DNA of 64,000 nt from Heterodera schachtii (Eukaryota; Nematoda; Chromadorea; Rhabditida; Heteroderidae), in the NCBI GenBank assembly GCA_023374025.1, contig SIJG01000194.1, positions 89,209 through 153,208 on the forward strand, given 5' to 3'. A program made the translations under genes and the position numbers. The notes under the pieces are model-generated. The model saw only the letters and a list, made by a program, of their open reading frames with translations. It searched no databases and was not told where the DNA came from. Below, in pieces: positions 10,487 through 22,569 of the stretch (the first letter of the stretch is position 1; every line of letters begins with the position of its first letter).

Positions 10487-11655
10487 TAGAGACCGAGATT
10501 TCCAAATTTGCCGGGCCGGGCCGGGCTGAGTTTTCCAGAAGTAACCGAGTTCCGGGCCCGGCCTCTCAAAACCCGGTCAACCCGGAAACCCGGTCAACCC
10601 GGGTTTTCAAATTGCCGGGCCCGGCACCGGGTTCCGGGTTGGTAAAAATTTTAATTTTTACATATATTTCAACTCTAAAATTGCCCAATAAGCGGGCCGT
10701 GTGTTAAATTTTGCTCTATTTCACTTCAGGAATGACATCTTCAATTATAAACTTCAAATTTTTCAAAAAAATCTCAGAAAATTTTTCTATGAGAGAATTT
10801 TAAGAAGATTTTTCTAAATTTTTATAATGAATAATATTGTGTATCAGGGATGGCATAGGCACCAAATTTTCTGAAATCGGAAATTTTTTGATATTTTTCT
10901 ATATTTACTTGAAAATTATTCAATGATGTTCATCAAAATCTTTTTACATTATTTTAAAACAGGGCTCGGATCGAAAAATTTTCAAAATCAGGACATCGGG
11001 CCCAAATAATTAAAAGCCAAACGACTTTTTTTCGCGCACGCTTTTTTCAAAAATTTTTTGGGAACATGGAGGAGGGTCCGGCGGTGCCGATAGGCGCCGC
11101 CGGGAAAAATTTGTAATTATTAATGCGATTTGTTAACTAATTTTGTCTAAAAAATGACTAAATTTAGCGATTTTTAGCAAATTTTTCAAGAAAATTAAGG
11201 ATTTTTAAGGTCCGGTTTAATTATTTTTTTCTTACTTTTTTAAAGAAATGTTAAAAACTTTCACCTTTTTTAAATAGCCAATTTGCCAAATAAGACTCAT
11301 TTTCTAAAATTAGAAAGAAAAACACATAAATTAAACATTTCTACAAAGTAGAATTGTTCGAATGAAAAAATTTAACAAGAAAATGAACCAAAAAACATTT
11401 ATAAACATTATGTCAAAGAGATTTTCGAATCAAAAAAAAACAAATTTTGGCTAAATCATAACCTGGTAAAACCCGGTCAAAAATGCCGGGTTCCGGGCCG
11501 GGTTGGTTTTCAAAAACGACCGGGTTCCGGGCCCGGCCTTTCAAAACCCAGTCAACCCGGATAACCCGGTCAACCCGGATTTTCCCAAAAATCGCCGGGC
11601 CCGGTTGCCGGGCCCGGGAAAACCCGGTACCGAGCCCGGCCCGGCTCGGTCCCTA
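10487..11655. mobile_element. 1.17-kb hAT-like non-autonomous element
   Basis: Ends are TAGAGACCGAG (left) and CTCGGTCCCTA (right), flanked on both sides by the exact 8-bp duplication ATTTTTAT. Subterminal zones are packed with CCGGGCCCGG and AACCCGGTCAACCCGG units; the middle is AT-rich with one GC near-palindrome (about 11076-11104). No transposase. An 8-bp duplication with TAG-starting ends fits hAT elements. Confidence 0.75.
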
Positions 11656-12345
11656 ATTTTTATCTATGATTTTTTGTCAAATATTTAATTTTTTTCAATT
11701 TTTAAAAATTTTTTTATAGTGAATTTGGGATAAAAATCGTTGTGGTCACGAATTTGTGTTCTTATTTAATATCATCGACGTTTTTGTCTATGATTTAATA
11801 GTCATCCAAATTGATTTCATAAAGACAGGTTAAAATTCCGGGTTAATTTCAAAATTCTTGTATCTTCATATACGAAGAGATTCGAATGCTTTATGCCGTT
11901 GTGCGAGCAAAGAAAATGCCGTCCGTTCCCATAGCACTAAATTCTATTTTGCTTTTTATTTATTTACTGTTTTTTATTCTAAAATATATTTAAATTTAAT
12001 TAGCTTCTGCTTCTCCTTTGTTTGGACTAGTACATTTCTCATTATGAATGTCTTCATATTTAAACTCATTCACATGATTGTAAATGCGCAGGTTTGACCA
12101 TGGAAATGTGCGCTAATTAACTAATTACCCAATTAATAGGTCATTAATTTTTGGAACCAAGGTGTACATATTGTTTAATTGTCTTAATTTGTGATAAATT
12201 GTCTCTTTGGAATGGCATCATTTGATAAAACAGTTTGAATCCATTCATTTTAAAGCAAAAAACAATGATTAAAAGAAATTCAAATTCTGAGGCGAGGATT
12301 TTAAATCTAAAATTTTTGTTTATAAAAAAAGATTTTAATTTAAAA
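11656..12345. other. Non-coding stretch with a block shared with 59750
   Basis: The block 12043-12150 (TCTTCATATTTAAACTCATT to TTTGACCATGGAAATGTGCG) recurs at about 59753-59855 with few changes. The rest is AT-rich and unassigned. Confidence 0.4.
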
Positions 12346-14370
12346 ATACAAAATGTTTGGCATCAAACACACACAAGGACAATATTGGCCAAACATCAAA
12401 GCCAAAATATAAATGTTTGGCAACAAACAAACACAATGACAATATTGGCCAAACATCGAAGCCAAAATACAAAATGTTTGGCAACAAACATACACAACGA
12501 CAATATTGGCCAAACATCGAAGCCAAAATACAAATGTTTAGCAACAAACAAATACAACGACAATATTGGCCAAACATCGAAGCCAAAATACAAATGTTTA
12601 GCAACAAACAAATACAACGACAATATTGGCCAAACATCGAAACGAAAATACAAATGTTTAGCAACAAACAAATACAACGACAATATTGGCCAAACATCGA
12701 AACGAAAATACAAATGTTTGGCAACAAACAAACACAATGACAATATTGGCCAAACATCGAAGCCAAAATACAAATGTTTAGCAACAAACAAATACAACGA
12801 CAATATTGGCCAAACATCGAAACGAAAATACAAATGTTTAGCAACAAACAAATACAACGACAATATTGGCCAAACATCGAAACGAAAATACAAATGTTTG
12901 GCAACAAACAAACACAATGACAATATTGGCCAAACATCGAAGCCAAAATACAAATGTTTAGCAACAAACAAATACAACGACAATATTGGCCAAACATCGA
13001 AACGAAAATACAAATGTTTAGCAACAAACAAATACAACGACAATATTGGCCAAACATCGAAACGAAAATACAAATGTTTGGCAACAAACAAATACAACGA
13101 CAATATTGGCCAAACATCGAAACGAAAATACAAATGTTTGGCAACAAACAAACACAAGGACAATATTGGCCAAACATCAAAGCCAAAATATAAATGTTTG
13201 GCAACAAACAAACACAATGACAATATTGGCCAAACATCGAAGCCAAAATACAAAATGTTTGGCAACAAACATACACAACGACAATATTGGCCAAACATCG
13301 AAGCCAAAATACAAATGTTTAGCAACAAACAAATACAACGACAATATTGGCCAAACATCGAAGCCAAAATACAAATGTTTAGCAACAAACAAATACAACG
13401 ACAATATTGGCCAAACATCGAAACGAAAATACAAATGTTTGGCAACAAACAAACACAATGACAATATTGGCCAAACATCGAAGCCAAAATACAAATGTTT
13501 AGCAATAAGCAAACACAACGACAATATTTGCCCAAACATCGAAACGAAAATACAAATGTTTGGCAACAAACAAACACAATGACAATATTGGCCAAACATC
13601 GAAACGAAAATACAAAATGTTTGGCAACAAACAAACACAATGACAATATTGGCCTAAACATCGAAACCAAAATACAAATGTTTAGCAACAAACAAATACA
13701 ACGACAACATTTGCCCAAACATCGAAGCCAAAATACAAATGTTTGGCAACAAACAAACACAATGACAATATTGGCCAAACATCGAAGCCAAAATACAAAT
13801 GTTTAGCAACAAGCAAACACAACGACAATATTTGCCCAAACATCGAAACGAAAATACAAATGTTTGGCAACAAACAAACACAATGACAATATTGGCCAAA
13901 CATCGAAACGAAAATACAAAATGTTTGGCAACAAACACACACAACGACAATATTGGCCAAACATCGAAACGAAAATACAAAATGTTTGGCAACAAACACA
14001 CACACAACGACAATATTGGCCAAACATCGAAACGAAAATACAAAATGTTTGGCAACAAACACACACAACGACAATATTGGCCCAAACATCGAAACAAAAA
14101 AAATGTTTGGCAACAACCAAAACATAAATGTTGGGAAACAAACACATCACACAAACAACGAAGTTGGCTAAAAACACCGAAACCAAAACAGAAATTTGGA
14201 AAACACACAAACCGAAAAACAAATATTGGGAAACAAAACACGTACAGACGGTGTTGGCCAAAACAGCGAAACAAAAAACATAAATGAGGGACTGACACAA
14301 ACCAAAAATATCATTTTGTGAAACAAACACACACAAGCGATTAATTAGCCCAAACATCGAAACCAAACAC
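12346..14370 (+). repeat. 60-bp minisatellite, about 30 units
   Basis: The unit contains TGTTTGGCAACAAACAAACA, then CAATATTGGCCAAACATCGA and a variable AAGCC/AACGA end. Units are mostly exactly 60 bp, with occasional 61-62 bp units from about 13500, and decay after 14100. A higher-order pattern of three units (180 bp) repeats around 12601-13080, and 12371-12600 reappears at about 13141-13380. Long ORFs exist in several frames on both strands because the unit is divisible by three and lacks stops, so they are not evidence of coding. A single pair of units occurs at 47088-47180. Confidence 0.9.
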
Positions 14371-14620
14371 AAATGGCGATCCGTCCCTCGGCTTCCTTTG
14401 ACCAGCTTGGCAATGGCACTTCGTCACATGGCTTGAAACGGGTTGGCCTGTCGCCGACGATGGAGCGACGCGAACGGCGAAAAATGCCATTGAGTCACAA
14501 GCAAACGCGGCCGGGGAGGGCACAGAGGGCGCGCATTCTCTACCGAATCCGCGACTCATTCCGCGAATCATTCGGCAAAAGCGTAAGAAAAAAGGGCAAT
14601 TTGAATAACAAAAAATAGAC
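14371..14620 (+). repeat. Minisatellite-linked unique flank, copy 1
   Basis: Shares GTTTGGCCTG/GTTGGCCTGTCGCCGACGAT and CATTCTCTACCGAATCCGCG with 47180-47345, where it again follows the 60-bp unit. It reads as a basic peptide (LKRVGLSPTMERRER), but the frames of the two copies diverge, so coding is doubtful. Confidence 0.45.
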
Positions 14621-15375
14621 GAACAGTCTTTTTGACAATTGCACGAACCAAAATTCTAGCGGTGACCGGTGAGCAATTAGAAGGGCTCCCGGACAGTGGA
14701 CAATCGGACAATATAATCCACAAAAAGATAAGCAAATGCCGTTGCCAAAGGGTATGCCATATCAAGAAAAAGAAAAATAGGCAAATAGCTGTTTTTCCAC
14801 GATAGCTTTTTTCTTTGGCGTTCAAATCCGACAATCTTGGTATCATTCGAAAGCTCTTAACATACTCTATTAGCCTAACAAAAAGCTAAAACATTTTCAA
14901 GCCCAGAAAAAATTTTATTAAGAAAAAATTTCAGAAATTTCGACTTTTTTGGAAATTGTCCCGTGAAATGATACCAAAAGTTGTGAATTTTACTGTCGGA
15001 TTGTCGACTATCCGATTGTCAAGTCACGATTAGAATTTTTTGAAATCCTTCGTGTTATATTTACGTGACTTTCGCAATCACAAATCCTAACTAAATGACA
15101 TGTGTTTTTTTTAGTATTTGTTTTCCTGCTGCAACTTTCTTTTCCTTTTCTTCCGTTGCTGCTCCTTTTTTTTCTGCTGCTGGTTCGCCCCTCTTCCGAT
15201 CCGTCGTCATTTTATGTCAAAATGTTTTCGCCCCTTCCGTTTTTGTCAATGATTTTCGCCTCCCATTGGCACATTGTCCAACCCCATTTACCTAATTTGT
15301 AAGGCGAACAGATTAAAAAATTGTTTTGATAAAATGTGATTTTCGGGCAATCCTGAAGAATGGGGAAGTTTTTTT
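14621..15375. other. Non-coding, dispersed motif and T-rich tract
   Basis: Contains CTTGGTATCATTCGAAAGCT (about 14837) of the dispersed TATCATTCGA motif, a GGACAATCGGACAAT repeat near 14700, and a T/C-rich tract at 15100-15240. No gene supported. Confidence 0.4.
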
Positions 15376-15379
15376 TTTA

Positions 15380-15650
15380 AATTTGGGCTCAAAATCAGTT
15401 TCTGGGGGTTTTCGAGGGCGCTCTGGCCACGAATCTGAACTTGGATTTGCCAAATTCCGAACCCCGTAACCGAATTCGAACAAAAAATTTGAAAATTTTT
15501 CAAAGATGCATTTTCTGTGGAAAACTTACGAATTCAAATTTGGTCGATTTTAACGCGATTTGAACAAAAATTCAAATTTTTGTAGAATTCGGGTCCGGGG
15601 TTCGGAATTTGGGAAATCCAAGTTCAGATTAGTAACCACCCTTGAAAACG
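15380..15650. repeat. Foldback copy of the GTCGAAAATTC family
   Basis: Arms around 15400-15500 (CACGAATCTGAACTTGGATT, CCGAATTCGAACAAAAAA) and 15570-15655 (reverse complement, AAATCCAAGTTCAGATT) flank a short AT-rich centre. Confidence 0.5.
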
Positions 15651-15693
15651 CCAAGAAACTAATAATGGGCACAAAATTAAAAAACTAAATTAC

Positions 15694-16700
15694 TAGGGTG
15701 GCTACTTTTCGTGAAAACTTTTTTTTTTTGCTCAATTGTTTTGAAGAACGGAGCTAAAAAACGTATTTATGCGTTTAAATTTTCCATTCTGATGTCTAGA
15801 GCTCGCAAAAAAAGGCACCAAAAATCGCGAAAAAGGCACTAAAATAGGCACTAAAAAATTGAAAAAAAGGCACGAAAATCCCGAAAAAGGCATGAAAAAA
15901 GGCATTTAAAATTTTTTATTAAGGATTTTTAGGGAGCAAAAGACGTAAAAATTAACCAAAAAACTATATTTTGCTCTTTTAAATGATTATGAAATACTTT
16001 ATAATGTTTTTCGAATAAGGAAAATTTTTAAGCCTAAAATTTTTTACAAGAAAAAAAAAATTTTGGTGATCAATTTTTGAGAAAATTTTTCAATTCTTAG
16101 GGTTGTATTTTTTAAAAAATTTTCAATTCTTAGGAGTGTATTTTCTAAAAAATTTTCGGGTCATTTCTTAGGGGTGTATTTTGCCGATTTTATTGAATTT
16201 TTAGTGGAATTTTTCGGAAAAAACGCAAAAAAGGCACCAAAACGGCAAAATACCAAAAAAGGCATTTAAGGCACGAAAATCCCGAAAAAGGCAAAAAAAG
16301 GCAAAAGGCATAATAAAAGTCAACGTTAAAATGCGTTTTTTATGCTTAATATATCGAAACTACTTCGCAGAAAAAAGGCATATGCCTCAAAATTCGAGCT
16401 CTACTGATGTCATTATCGGTCACTAGAAATCACTATTTTGGAGTTTTGTCACTATTTTTTCACTATTTTACACCCATAGGAATTGACTAAAATTTTTTTT
16501 TTAAAATGCACCCCCTAAAAATTGTAAAATTTTCTAGAAATTTCCTCTCACAAAATTTTTTTTCTTAATGAATAAAAATTATTTTTGCTCAATTTTTGGC
16601 TGAAAATTATGTCACTATTCGTCACTATTTTGCATTTTTGCTCACTATTTTAGTTAGGTAACTATTTCGAGATTTTTCGTCACTAAAAGTAGCGACCCTA
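15694..16700. mobile_element. hAT-like element (outer), containing a nested element
   Basis: Terminal TAGGGTGGCTACTTTT (15694) matches the reverse complement of AAAAGTAGCGACCCTA (ends 16700), with one mismatch. Both sides carry the exact 8-bp duplication TAAATTAC. Subterminal TCACTATTTT repeats lie on the right. A second element (15797-16403) is inserted inside, so the outer one is the older insertion. No transposase. Confidence 0.8.
15797..16403. mobile_element. hAT-like element (inner, nested)
   Basis: Ends TAGAGCTCG and CGAGCTCTA, flanked by an exact 8-bp duplication CTGATGTC (15789-15796 and 16404-16411). The interior is filled with AAAAAGGCAC/AAAAAAGGCA repeats on both sides of an AT-rich middle. 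Non-coding. Confidence 0.8.
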
Positions 16701-16872
16701 TAAATTACAAACCCCCATTCTTCAGGATTTCCGATTTTCGTGCTTCTTTTATCGATTACATCCGTAAAAATAGGAAAACCCTAAAAATCCAGGCTTTATC
16801 CAACGCATTATTCTTCTGCTATTTGTGTGAGATCATTCAGAATTCGGCCAAATTGTGCTAATTGCCACAAAA
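16701..16872 (+). promoter_or_regulatory. 5' flank of copy B (variant)
   Basis: The distal part (ATAGGAAAACCCTAAAAATC, CAGGCTTTATCCAACGCATT) matches copy E's flank but not the TATA-containing flank of A, D, G, H and J. Only the proximal leader (ATCATTCAGAATTCGGCCAA to the start) is common to all. Confidence 0.45.
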
Positions 16873-18188
16873 ATGAACCGACGGTAATGAGTTTTCTAAA
16901 AGTCACCCAAATTCGTCATTTATTTAACTAAACTGTTTTCCCATTTCAGTTGGATTTGCAACGACGTTTGGATGGACATTTTCCCATCTTTTGACCGTCC
17001 TCAACTCGGCCTCAAATTGGCATTGCTTTCGCCGCGTTTTGATGCGTTGGTGGACAAACATTTCGATGGCAAAAGCGAATTGACAATTTGGAAAACGATC
17101 GAAATTAGCAAGGGCATTGAAACAAAACCGAAACTATCTGTACGGTTCAATGACGGATTTGCGGAATTTCCGTTGCCCGACCGTCCGTTGCACAGCAAAA
17201 TTCGCTTTGAATGCCTTCAGATTGAGTAATTAATAATCAGAGCTTTATGGCAATAAAAGCATTCCTTCTATGTTCAGGTACATTGATCACTCCGTCATCG
17301 CTTTTCTTCGTTCCAATCACCAAATTTTCGACAAAAGAGGCACCAATTTAGAGTTGTGGCTTCCAACATCACATACCACGGATGGCCAGCCAATTTGGGA
17401 TGTTTTTGTTCGTGAAATTTGGCCCGTTTTTTCGGCAAACATTCGCCACTTGAGCTTTACCGGTGCTGATCATTTGGACAATTTGCTTCGTCTGACTTCG
17501 CCGACAATTCTCACTAATCTCAACCAATTGAATTCAATCGATTCATATGATTTGTTGCCCGCTGCGATTGGTGATGGTTTTGAAGGGCCAAATTCAACAA
17601 TTTCTGCTGGCCAAGCATTGTCCAAATGGTTGCACTCTCCGAGAAAAGATGGCATGCCAAAGCGATTGCGTTGCGATGATTTCAGCGAACAAGGGAACAC
17701 TGATTGGATCAACAATTTCAAGGAGGTGTGGCCATAATTTCGACAAATCACTGATTTTTGTTTTCAAATTGTTTAGGCATTTCTCCGTGCCACCATTTCT
17801 TCCGTCAGTTACGAAATTCGTGTGTATTTTCATGCGCCGTCAATGCAAATGGTGCCATTTGAATTGGTGAACGAATGGACAAAGGAAAAGCTGACATTGG
17901 CCAAAGCAAAGGAAGGGAACTGTTGGATAATGAAACGATGCAAAATTATTGGGGAGACAGCGGCGGTTCAGCAGCAAAAGAAAGATGAAAATTGGGACAA
18001 CAATTGTAACCGTGTGATCATTTGGCTTTTTAGTGGCACTAATTGCATTGGGTGAGCAATTAAAAAAAGGCATTTAATTTTGTTTAAATAATTAAAATTT
18101 CGCTTAATTAAGGCCATTGTCTCCTCCACCGGCAGAAGAAACGGGACAAAGCATCACAAAAGGGGTGTCTTCTGCTGACAATGAATGA
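16873..18188 (+). CDS. F-box-like family protein, copy B, intact
   Basis: Exons 16873-16883, 16950-17225, 17278-17725, 17777-18051, 18113-18188; 361 residues, every junction in phase. Residues 5-43 form the F-box-like segment; the middle carries the family signatures YIDHSVIAFLRSNHQIFDKR, WDVFVREIWPVF, SPTILTNLNQL and SAGQALSKWLHSPRKDG; exon 4 carries VPFELVNEWTKEKLTLAKAK and WIMKRCKIIGET. The terminal exon is Pro/Glu/Ser-rich (PLSPPPAEETGQSITKG). Exon 4 here begins GCATTT (Ala) where most copies begin CAT or CAA. B lies in a segment duplicated with copy E. Likely role: SCF adaptor, inferred only from the F-box-like N-terminus. Confidence 0.8.
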
Positions 18189-19060
18189 GTGGTGTGCCCA
18201 GCAAAAACAGTGGTCAACAGAAGAAAGAAATGAATTAATTAAGAATGACCGACCGATCATAATTCAAATCAGTGATCAAATGCAATTAATTTTATTGAAG
18301 AAAAACCTCTCAATTTCGGTAAATAAATCGGACGTATAAAAATGGCAAATTGACTCTATTGCGGTTCACACGACCATAAGCTTTTTTTTTGCAACTTTAA
18401 TGCACCATAGCTTTTTCTTGAAGCATCCAAATGAAACGGTGCTGAGCCGTTATAAAAAAGCCATCAAAAAGAGCGTTATAAAAAAAAACCATCAAATGGA
18501 AATTTTCAACAAAAAACTGGCCAAACTTTTGTCAAAGTCAAATAAATTAAAAATTCTTGGTATCACTCGATAGCCCTAAGAGAAAAAACTTTTTCCTTCA
18601 CTTATTTTGGAGACAGGCACTACCGTATTTTATAGAAATATTTTGGTATTTCGAATTTTTAATATAAATTTCAGAAATTCTTTAACAAAAGCAACAATTT
18701 TTTATTGACGCGTGACGTTTTTGGGACACCTTAAAAATTTCAAAAAGTTTCCATTAAATAAATTCTGTTGAAAAATAATTTCCCCAGCGGCGGCTACCGG
18801 CACCCAAAAGTTTCCTTTTCAGTTTTATTAAATTGAAGCACTAATGGCTTTTATGTAGTTGGCTTCCAATTGTATATAAACAAAGTTTCAAACAAAAGTG
18901 TGAAATTCTAAAATTTTGAATTTTCGACTTTTTGTTCGAAAAATTCGGATCCGAGTCCACTTTTTGTACACACAAATCTTTTTGACAGCCCAACTTAATA
19001 CATTGTATTACATATTCTTATAGATAGAGAACCAACATTCAATTCGCTGTACAAAACGGG
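18189..19060. repeat. Downstream half of the B/E segmental duplication
   Basis: 3' UTR with AATAAATCGGACG near 18325, then sequence colinear with 35090-36100: TTTTTTTGCAACTTTAATGC, ACTACCGTATTTTATAG, TTGACGCGTGAC and CAATTGTATATAAACAAAGT. Where the E side carries a 99-bp MITE, this side is uninterrupted (about 18625-18645). Confidence 0.65.
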
Positions 19061-19067
19061 GTTAATA

Positions 19068-19858
19068 ATGTTAACCGAATGGGGCACTGCTATTGTGGTG
19101 TTGTGCTGCTCAGTTGCATTTCTTTTTTTCGCGTGGCCAAGTTTTTGAACTTTAACTTGTTTCATTGTCAATCAAATCCAACAATATTGGTATCATTCAA
19201 TAGCCTTAAGTGTCCTCTGTTAGCCTGTAAAATTTCAAAAAATTTCGTTAAGATTCAAAAAAGTTATTGCCAAAAATGGGCTCTATTGCAGTTCACACGA
19301 CCATAAAATTTTTGCAACTTTAGTACACCATAACTTTATGTAGAAGCATCCAAATTAAACATTCTTAGCATCATTCGATAGCCCTAAGAATCCTCTATTA
19401 GTCTGCAAAAATTTAAAAAAATTATGTTGTGTTTCAAAAAATTTATGGCTTGAAAAGTTCAAAAAGTTGGTTTTCTAAACATTTTTGGCCATAAATTTTT
19501 TGAAACCCAACGGAATTTTTTTTAATTTTGCAGGCTAATAGAGGACACTTAGGGCTTTCGAATGATACCATGATTGTTAGATTTGGTTGACAATAAAAAA
19601 CAAATTATAGTTCGAAAATTCGTGAAAACGGCGCCTCGTCCGCATTTCTTTCCCATTTTTTTTCTCATAATTCCCCTCCCATTTTTCAGTATTCTTCTGA
19701 TCGCTGCTGCCATTGGAATTGTTGTGCTTACGCTGTGCTTTATTCGGAGGCGTCGCAGAAAGGCATTGGACGCGAAAGCATTTGCCCCAGTAAACGCTGA
19801 GTCGTCACTGTCGCTTAGATCTGAACAACATGGAGTGGAAGTGCCGGATTCTCTTTGA
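19068..19858 (+). pseudogene. Decayed single-pass membrane-protein gene
   Basis: A signal-peptide-like exon starts at 19068 (MLTEWGTAIVVLCCSVAFLF). A terminal exon at 19690-19858 follows a TTTTTCAG acceptor and encodes a membrane segment (ILLIAAAIGIVVLTLCFI), then RRRRRK and an acidic-polar tail ending PDSL. The phase at this junction equals that of the 7142 gene. The ectodomain exons are absent; the ~600 bp between them is an inverted repeat built on the TATCATTCGA motif. Probably a paralogue that lost its middle. Confidence 0.5.
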
Positions 19859-20335
19859 ACACGACGAACCGCCGAACGATGGATGAGACTTGGAATTGAA
19901 AAATGCCTTTTTTGTCACCATTTCGTTTTTGTTTGTTTTTGTTGGTTTGAAAATCAAAAATCTAATTGTATTTATTTTGTTTTGTTTTCGATTATTAATG
20001 TATTTTAATCAGAGACGAAATCCAACTCGTACTGTTTTTTCGCATTCGATAGCCCTTAAAATTCTCTATCTACAAGCAAAATTCAAAGAAAATTTTATTG
20101 TTTTTCAAAAGTTATGACAAAAATTGTAAAAAAAAAAAAAAAAAATCGTACATGACTTTTTTCAATCTTCAACAATTTTTTAAAAATTTTAGTGTCGCTT
20201 CTTAAGGGTCTCTAAAAATATTAGATCAATTTGTAACAAATTGTTTGAAATTTGCCCGAAATTCCCTGAGAAATACAATTAATTTTTGAATTTTGAATTT
20301 TGACGATTTAGGACAACACAAAATTGGCGTAGTGA
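19859..20335. other. Non-coding, AT-rich
   Basis: Holds one TATCATTCGA-type motif (CGCATTCGATAGCCCTTAAA, about 20040) and a poly(A) run near 20130-20145. No gene. Confidence 0.35.
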
Positions 20336-20560
20336 CAGAAGACCCACAGACAAAAGACCCACTCGCAAAATGGCTACCCGACATTTGAGGACTTGACATT
20401 TGAGGACCCGACATTTGAGGACCCGACTTTTGAGGACCCGACATTTGAGGATTTGACATTTGAGGACCCGACATTTGCGGATATTCCCGACATTTGAGGA
20501 CCCGACTTTTGAGGACCCGACATTTGAGGATATACACAATTTCAAAAAAAATAAATGAAA
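20336..20560 (-). repeat. 15-17-bp minisatellite (left arm of an inverted pair)
   Basis: Tandem GACATTTGAGGACCC / GACTTTTGAGGACCC units, bordered by GACAGAAGACCCACAGAC units on one side and GGATATACACAATTTC on the other. The same array in reverse orientation is at 21630-21800. Confidence 0.7.
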
Positions 20561-21625
20561 TTAAATCATTATAAAAAAGAAAAAAAGCCTTTCCCCAGGG
20601 CCAACGGGTGCAATGTGTCAAAAAGCACTAAGGACAACCGAATAATTTAAATATTTTGACAGCACAAATAATGAATTCAAATTTAATTTTGGAGATTAAC
20701 AGCCTTTTTTTCTTAATGATTTACACTTCATCCTAATATTCAATTTGCCCAGACTAATAGCAATTGAACACATATAAATTATACTAGCTGGGAAGCTCCT
20801 GTCAATCTTTGATCATTTTGGATCGCATTTAACACAAAAAGTTTGTAAATTAAAATATATTTAAAGATATACGAACTATTTTGCCTTTCCCCACAAAAAA
20901 ATGCCATTCATTAGTGACGTGAAAATCTTTCACTCCAAAAAGGTGAAAGCGAAATCAAACCCTGCTGGAAACTGGAAGTCTTCATAAATCGAAAATTTTT
21001 GAAAAAATAAAAATGTAGTAAATTTTAATAATTCATTGATTTTCATGAAATTATTCTAATGCGATTTGTTAACAGATTTTGAGCAAATTTTTTCAAGAAA
21101 ATATGCATTTTTAGGGTCGGGCGGTTTTTATTTTTTTATAAGTAGCCCTAAATAAAAATGTTCTGAGAAAATATTTTGGGCTTCTCTCGCCATAACCAAC
21201 GCATAGAAAAATATGATTTAAAATTCCGGGCTCTGTTCTAAAAACAAATCTTGTCTCTGTATGTTTTTTCTTTCTCGAATACTATCCCCTGAGTTGGTTC
21301 AACTCATTCAATCCGCTCTCCTTTCTTCAGATGACTCTGATATTAAAAAGTATTATAAATTCATTCTTGTTTGGACTTGTGGTCCTAACACATTCCACAT
21401 GTTAATAGAAAAAAGGGGATCTTCATGAATTACGAAAAACACAAGTACTATTTAATTAAGTAGTTAATCTTAAATTGTTTTTGAATTATGAAACTTTCGA
21501 AAATAATCAAAGATTGATAAGGGCTTACCATATTTGGTACAATTTATAATTTGCTTCCCCAGCCCTCGAGAAAGGCTTTTTCTCTTTTTTATAATGATAT
21601 AAATAAACTTTTCATTTATTTTTTT
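20561..21625. other. AT-rich spacer between inverted minisatellites
   Basis: Near the arrays, the flanks AAAAAGAAAAAAGCCTTTCC (left) and AAGGCTTTTTCTCTTTTTTA (right) are inverted matches, so the inverted repeat extends beyond the arrays. No gene seen in about 1 kb. Confidence 0.4.
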
Positions 21626-21870
21626 TTTGAAATTGTGTATATCCTCAAATGTCGGGTCCTCAAAAGTCGGGTCCTCAAAAGTCGGGAATATCCGCAAATG
21701 TCGGGTCCTCAAATGTCAAATCCTCAAATGTCGGGTCCTCAAAAGTCGGGTCCTCAAATGTCGGGTCCTCAAATGTCAAGTCCTCAAATGTCGCACCACG
21801 CGCAAAATACCCACAACAGACAAAAGAACCACACCGACAGAAGACCCACGGACAAAAGACCCACAGTTTT
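21626..21870 (+). repeat. 15-17-bp minisatellite (right arm)
   Basis: GGGTCCTCAAATGTC / GGGTCCTCAAAAGTC units in the orientation opposite to 20336-20560, ending in GACAGAAGACCCACGGAC units. Together with 20336-20560 it forms a foldback of about 1.5 kb. Confidence 0.7.
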
Positions 21871-22420
21871 AAAAATAATTCTTATTTAATTGATTTTTAT
21901 TTATTAATCTGAATTTAATTTGTGAAAAAATATCAATTGAAAAGCGAAGCAATAATTGCAAAGTATTACGTTGACAACTAGGAAAATTTTCACGTAAATA
22001 ATATTTTAGCTAGCGTTGATGCTTCTAATTTAACTTTTCAATGTTTTTCTGTATTTGAGACTTTTGTTCATATTTCTATGTTTTATATCCATATTTCGGC
22101 AAATACCAAATGTGCAAAAAAAAAAATTTCATAAGCAGAATAGGTAAGCGCGAAAAATTGCAAAATCTATTAATTTTTGCATTATATTTTTCAGTGAAAA
22201 ATTTTTCATAAATTTTTTTTCAATATTTTTCATATTTCAACGTTTTGACCATGTTTTATTTTGGAATTTTTTTTTGTCCATATAAAACCGGTCCCTAATA
22301 ATAATTTAAAGAAAATCCTTCGCTGGTATTCTCAAAAAATCATTGTGGGTCTTTTATTCTCACATTAAACTCAAATTAAGAAATTAAAAAATCAATTAAT
22401 TAAGAATTTATTTTAAAAAG
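21871..22420. other. AT-rich spacer
   Basis: No gene. The sequence just after 21870 is inverted just before 22425 (AATAATTCTTATTTAATTGA against its partner), framing this stretch as another loop. Confidence 0.35.
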
Positions 22421-22565
22421 TTGTGGGTCTTTTGTCCGTGGGTCTTCTGTCGGCGTGGGTCTTTTGTCCGTGGGTCTTCTGTCGGCGTGGGTCTTTTGTC
22501 TGTGGGTCTTTTGAGAGTGGGTATTTTGCGAGTGGGTCTTTTGTCGGTGGGTCTTCTGCATTGAC
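22421..22565 (+). repeat. GTGGGTCTTTTGTC minisatellite
   Basis: Eight or so 14-19-bp units of GTGGGTCTTTTGTCC / GTGGGTCTTCTGTCGGC, the reverse complement of the units at 21826-21868. Confidence 0.7.
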
Positions 22566-22569
22566 ACCC

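Noticed and set aside
12346..14370. CRISPR-like regular repeats
   Set aside because: The repeats are contiguous with no unique spacers, and the DNA is clearly eukaryotic with spliced genes.
12235..14372. Long ORFs of 408 and 460 residues across the 60-bp array
   Set aside because: A stop-free unit divisible by three opens several frames on both strands. No frame continues into recognisable coding sequence, so I annotate the repeat and leave coding as a question.
20130..20146. Poly(A) run as a retroposon tail
   Set aside because: No element body or target duplication could be found upstream of it.
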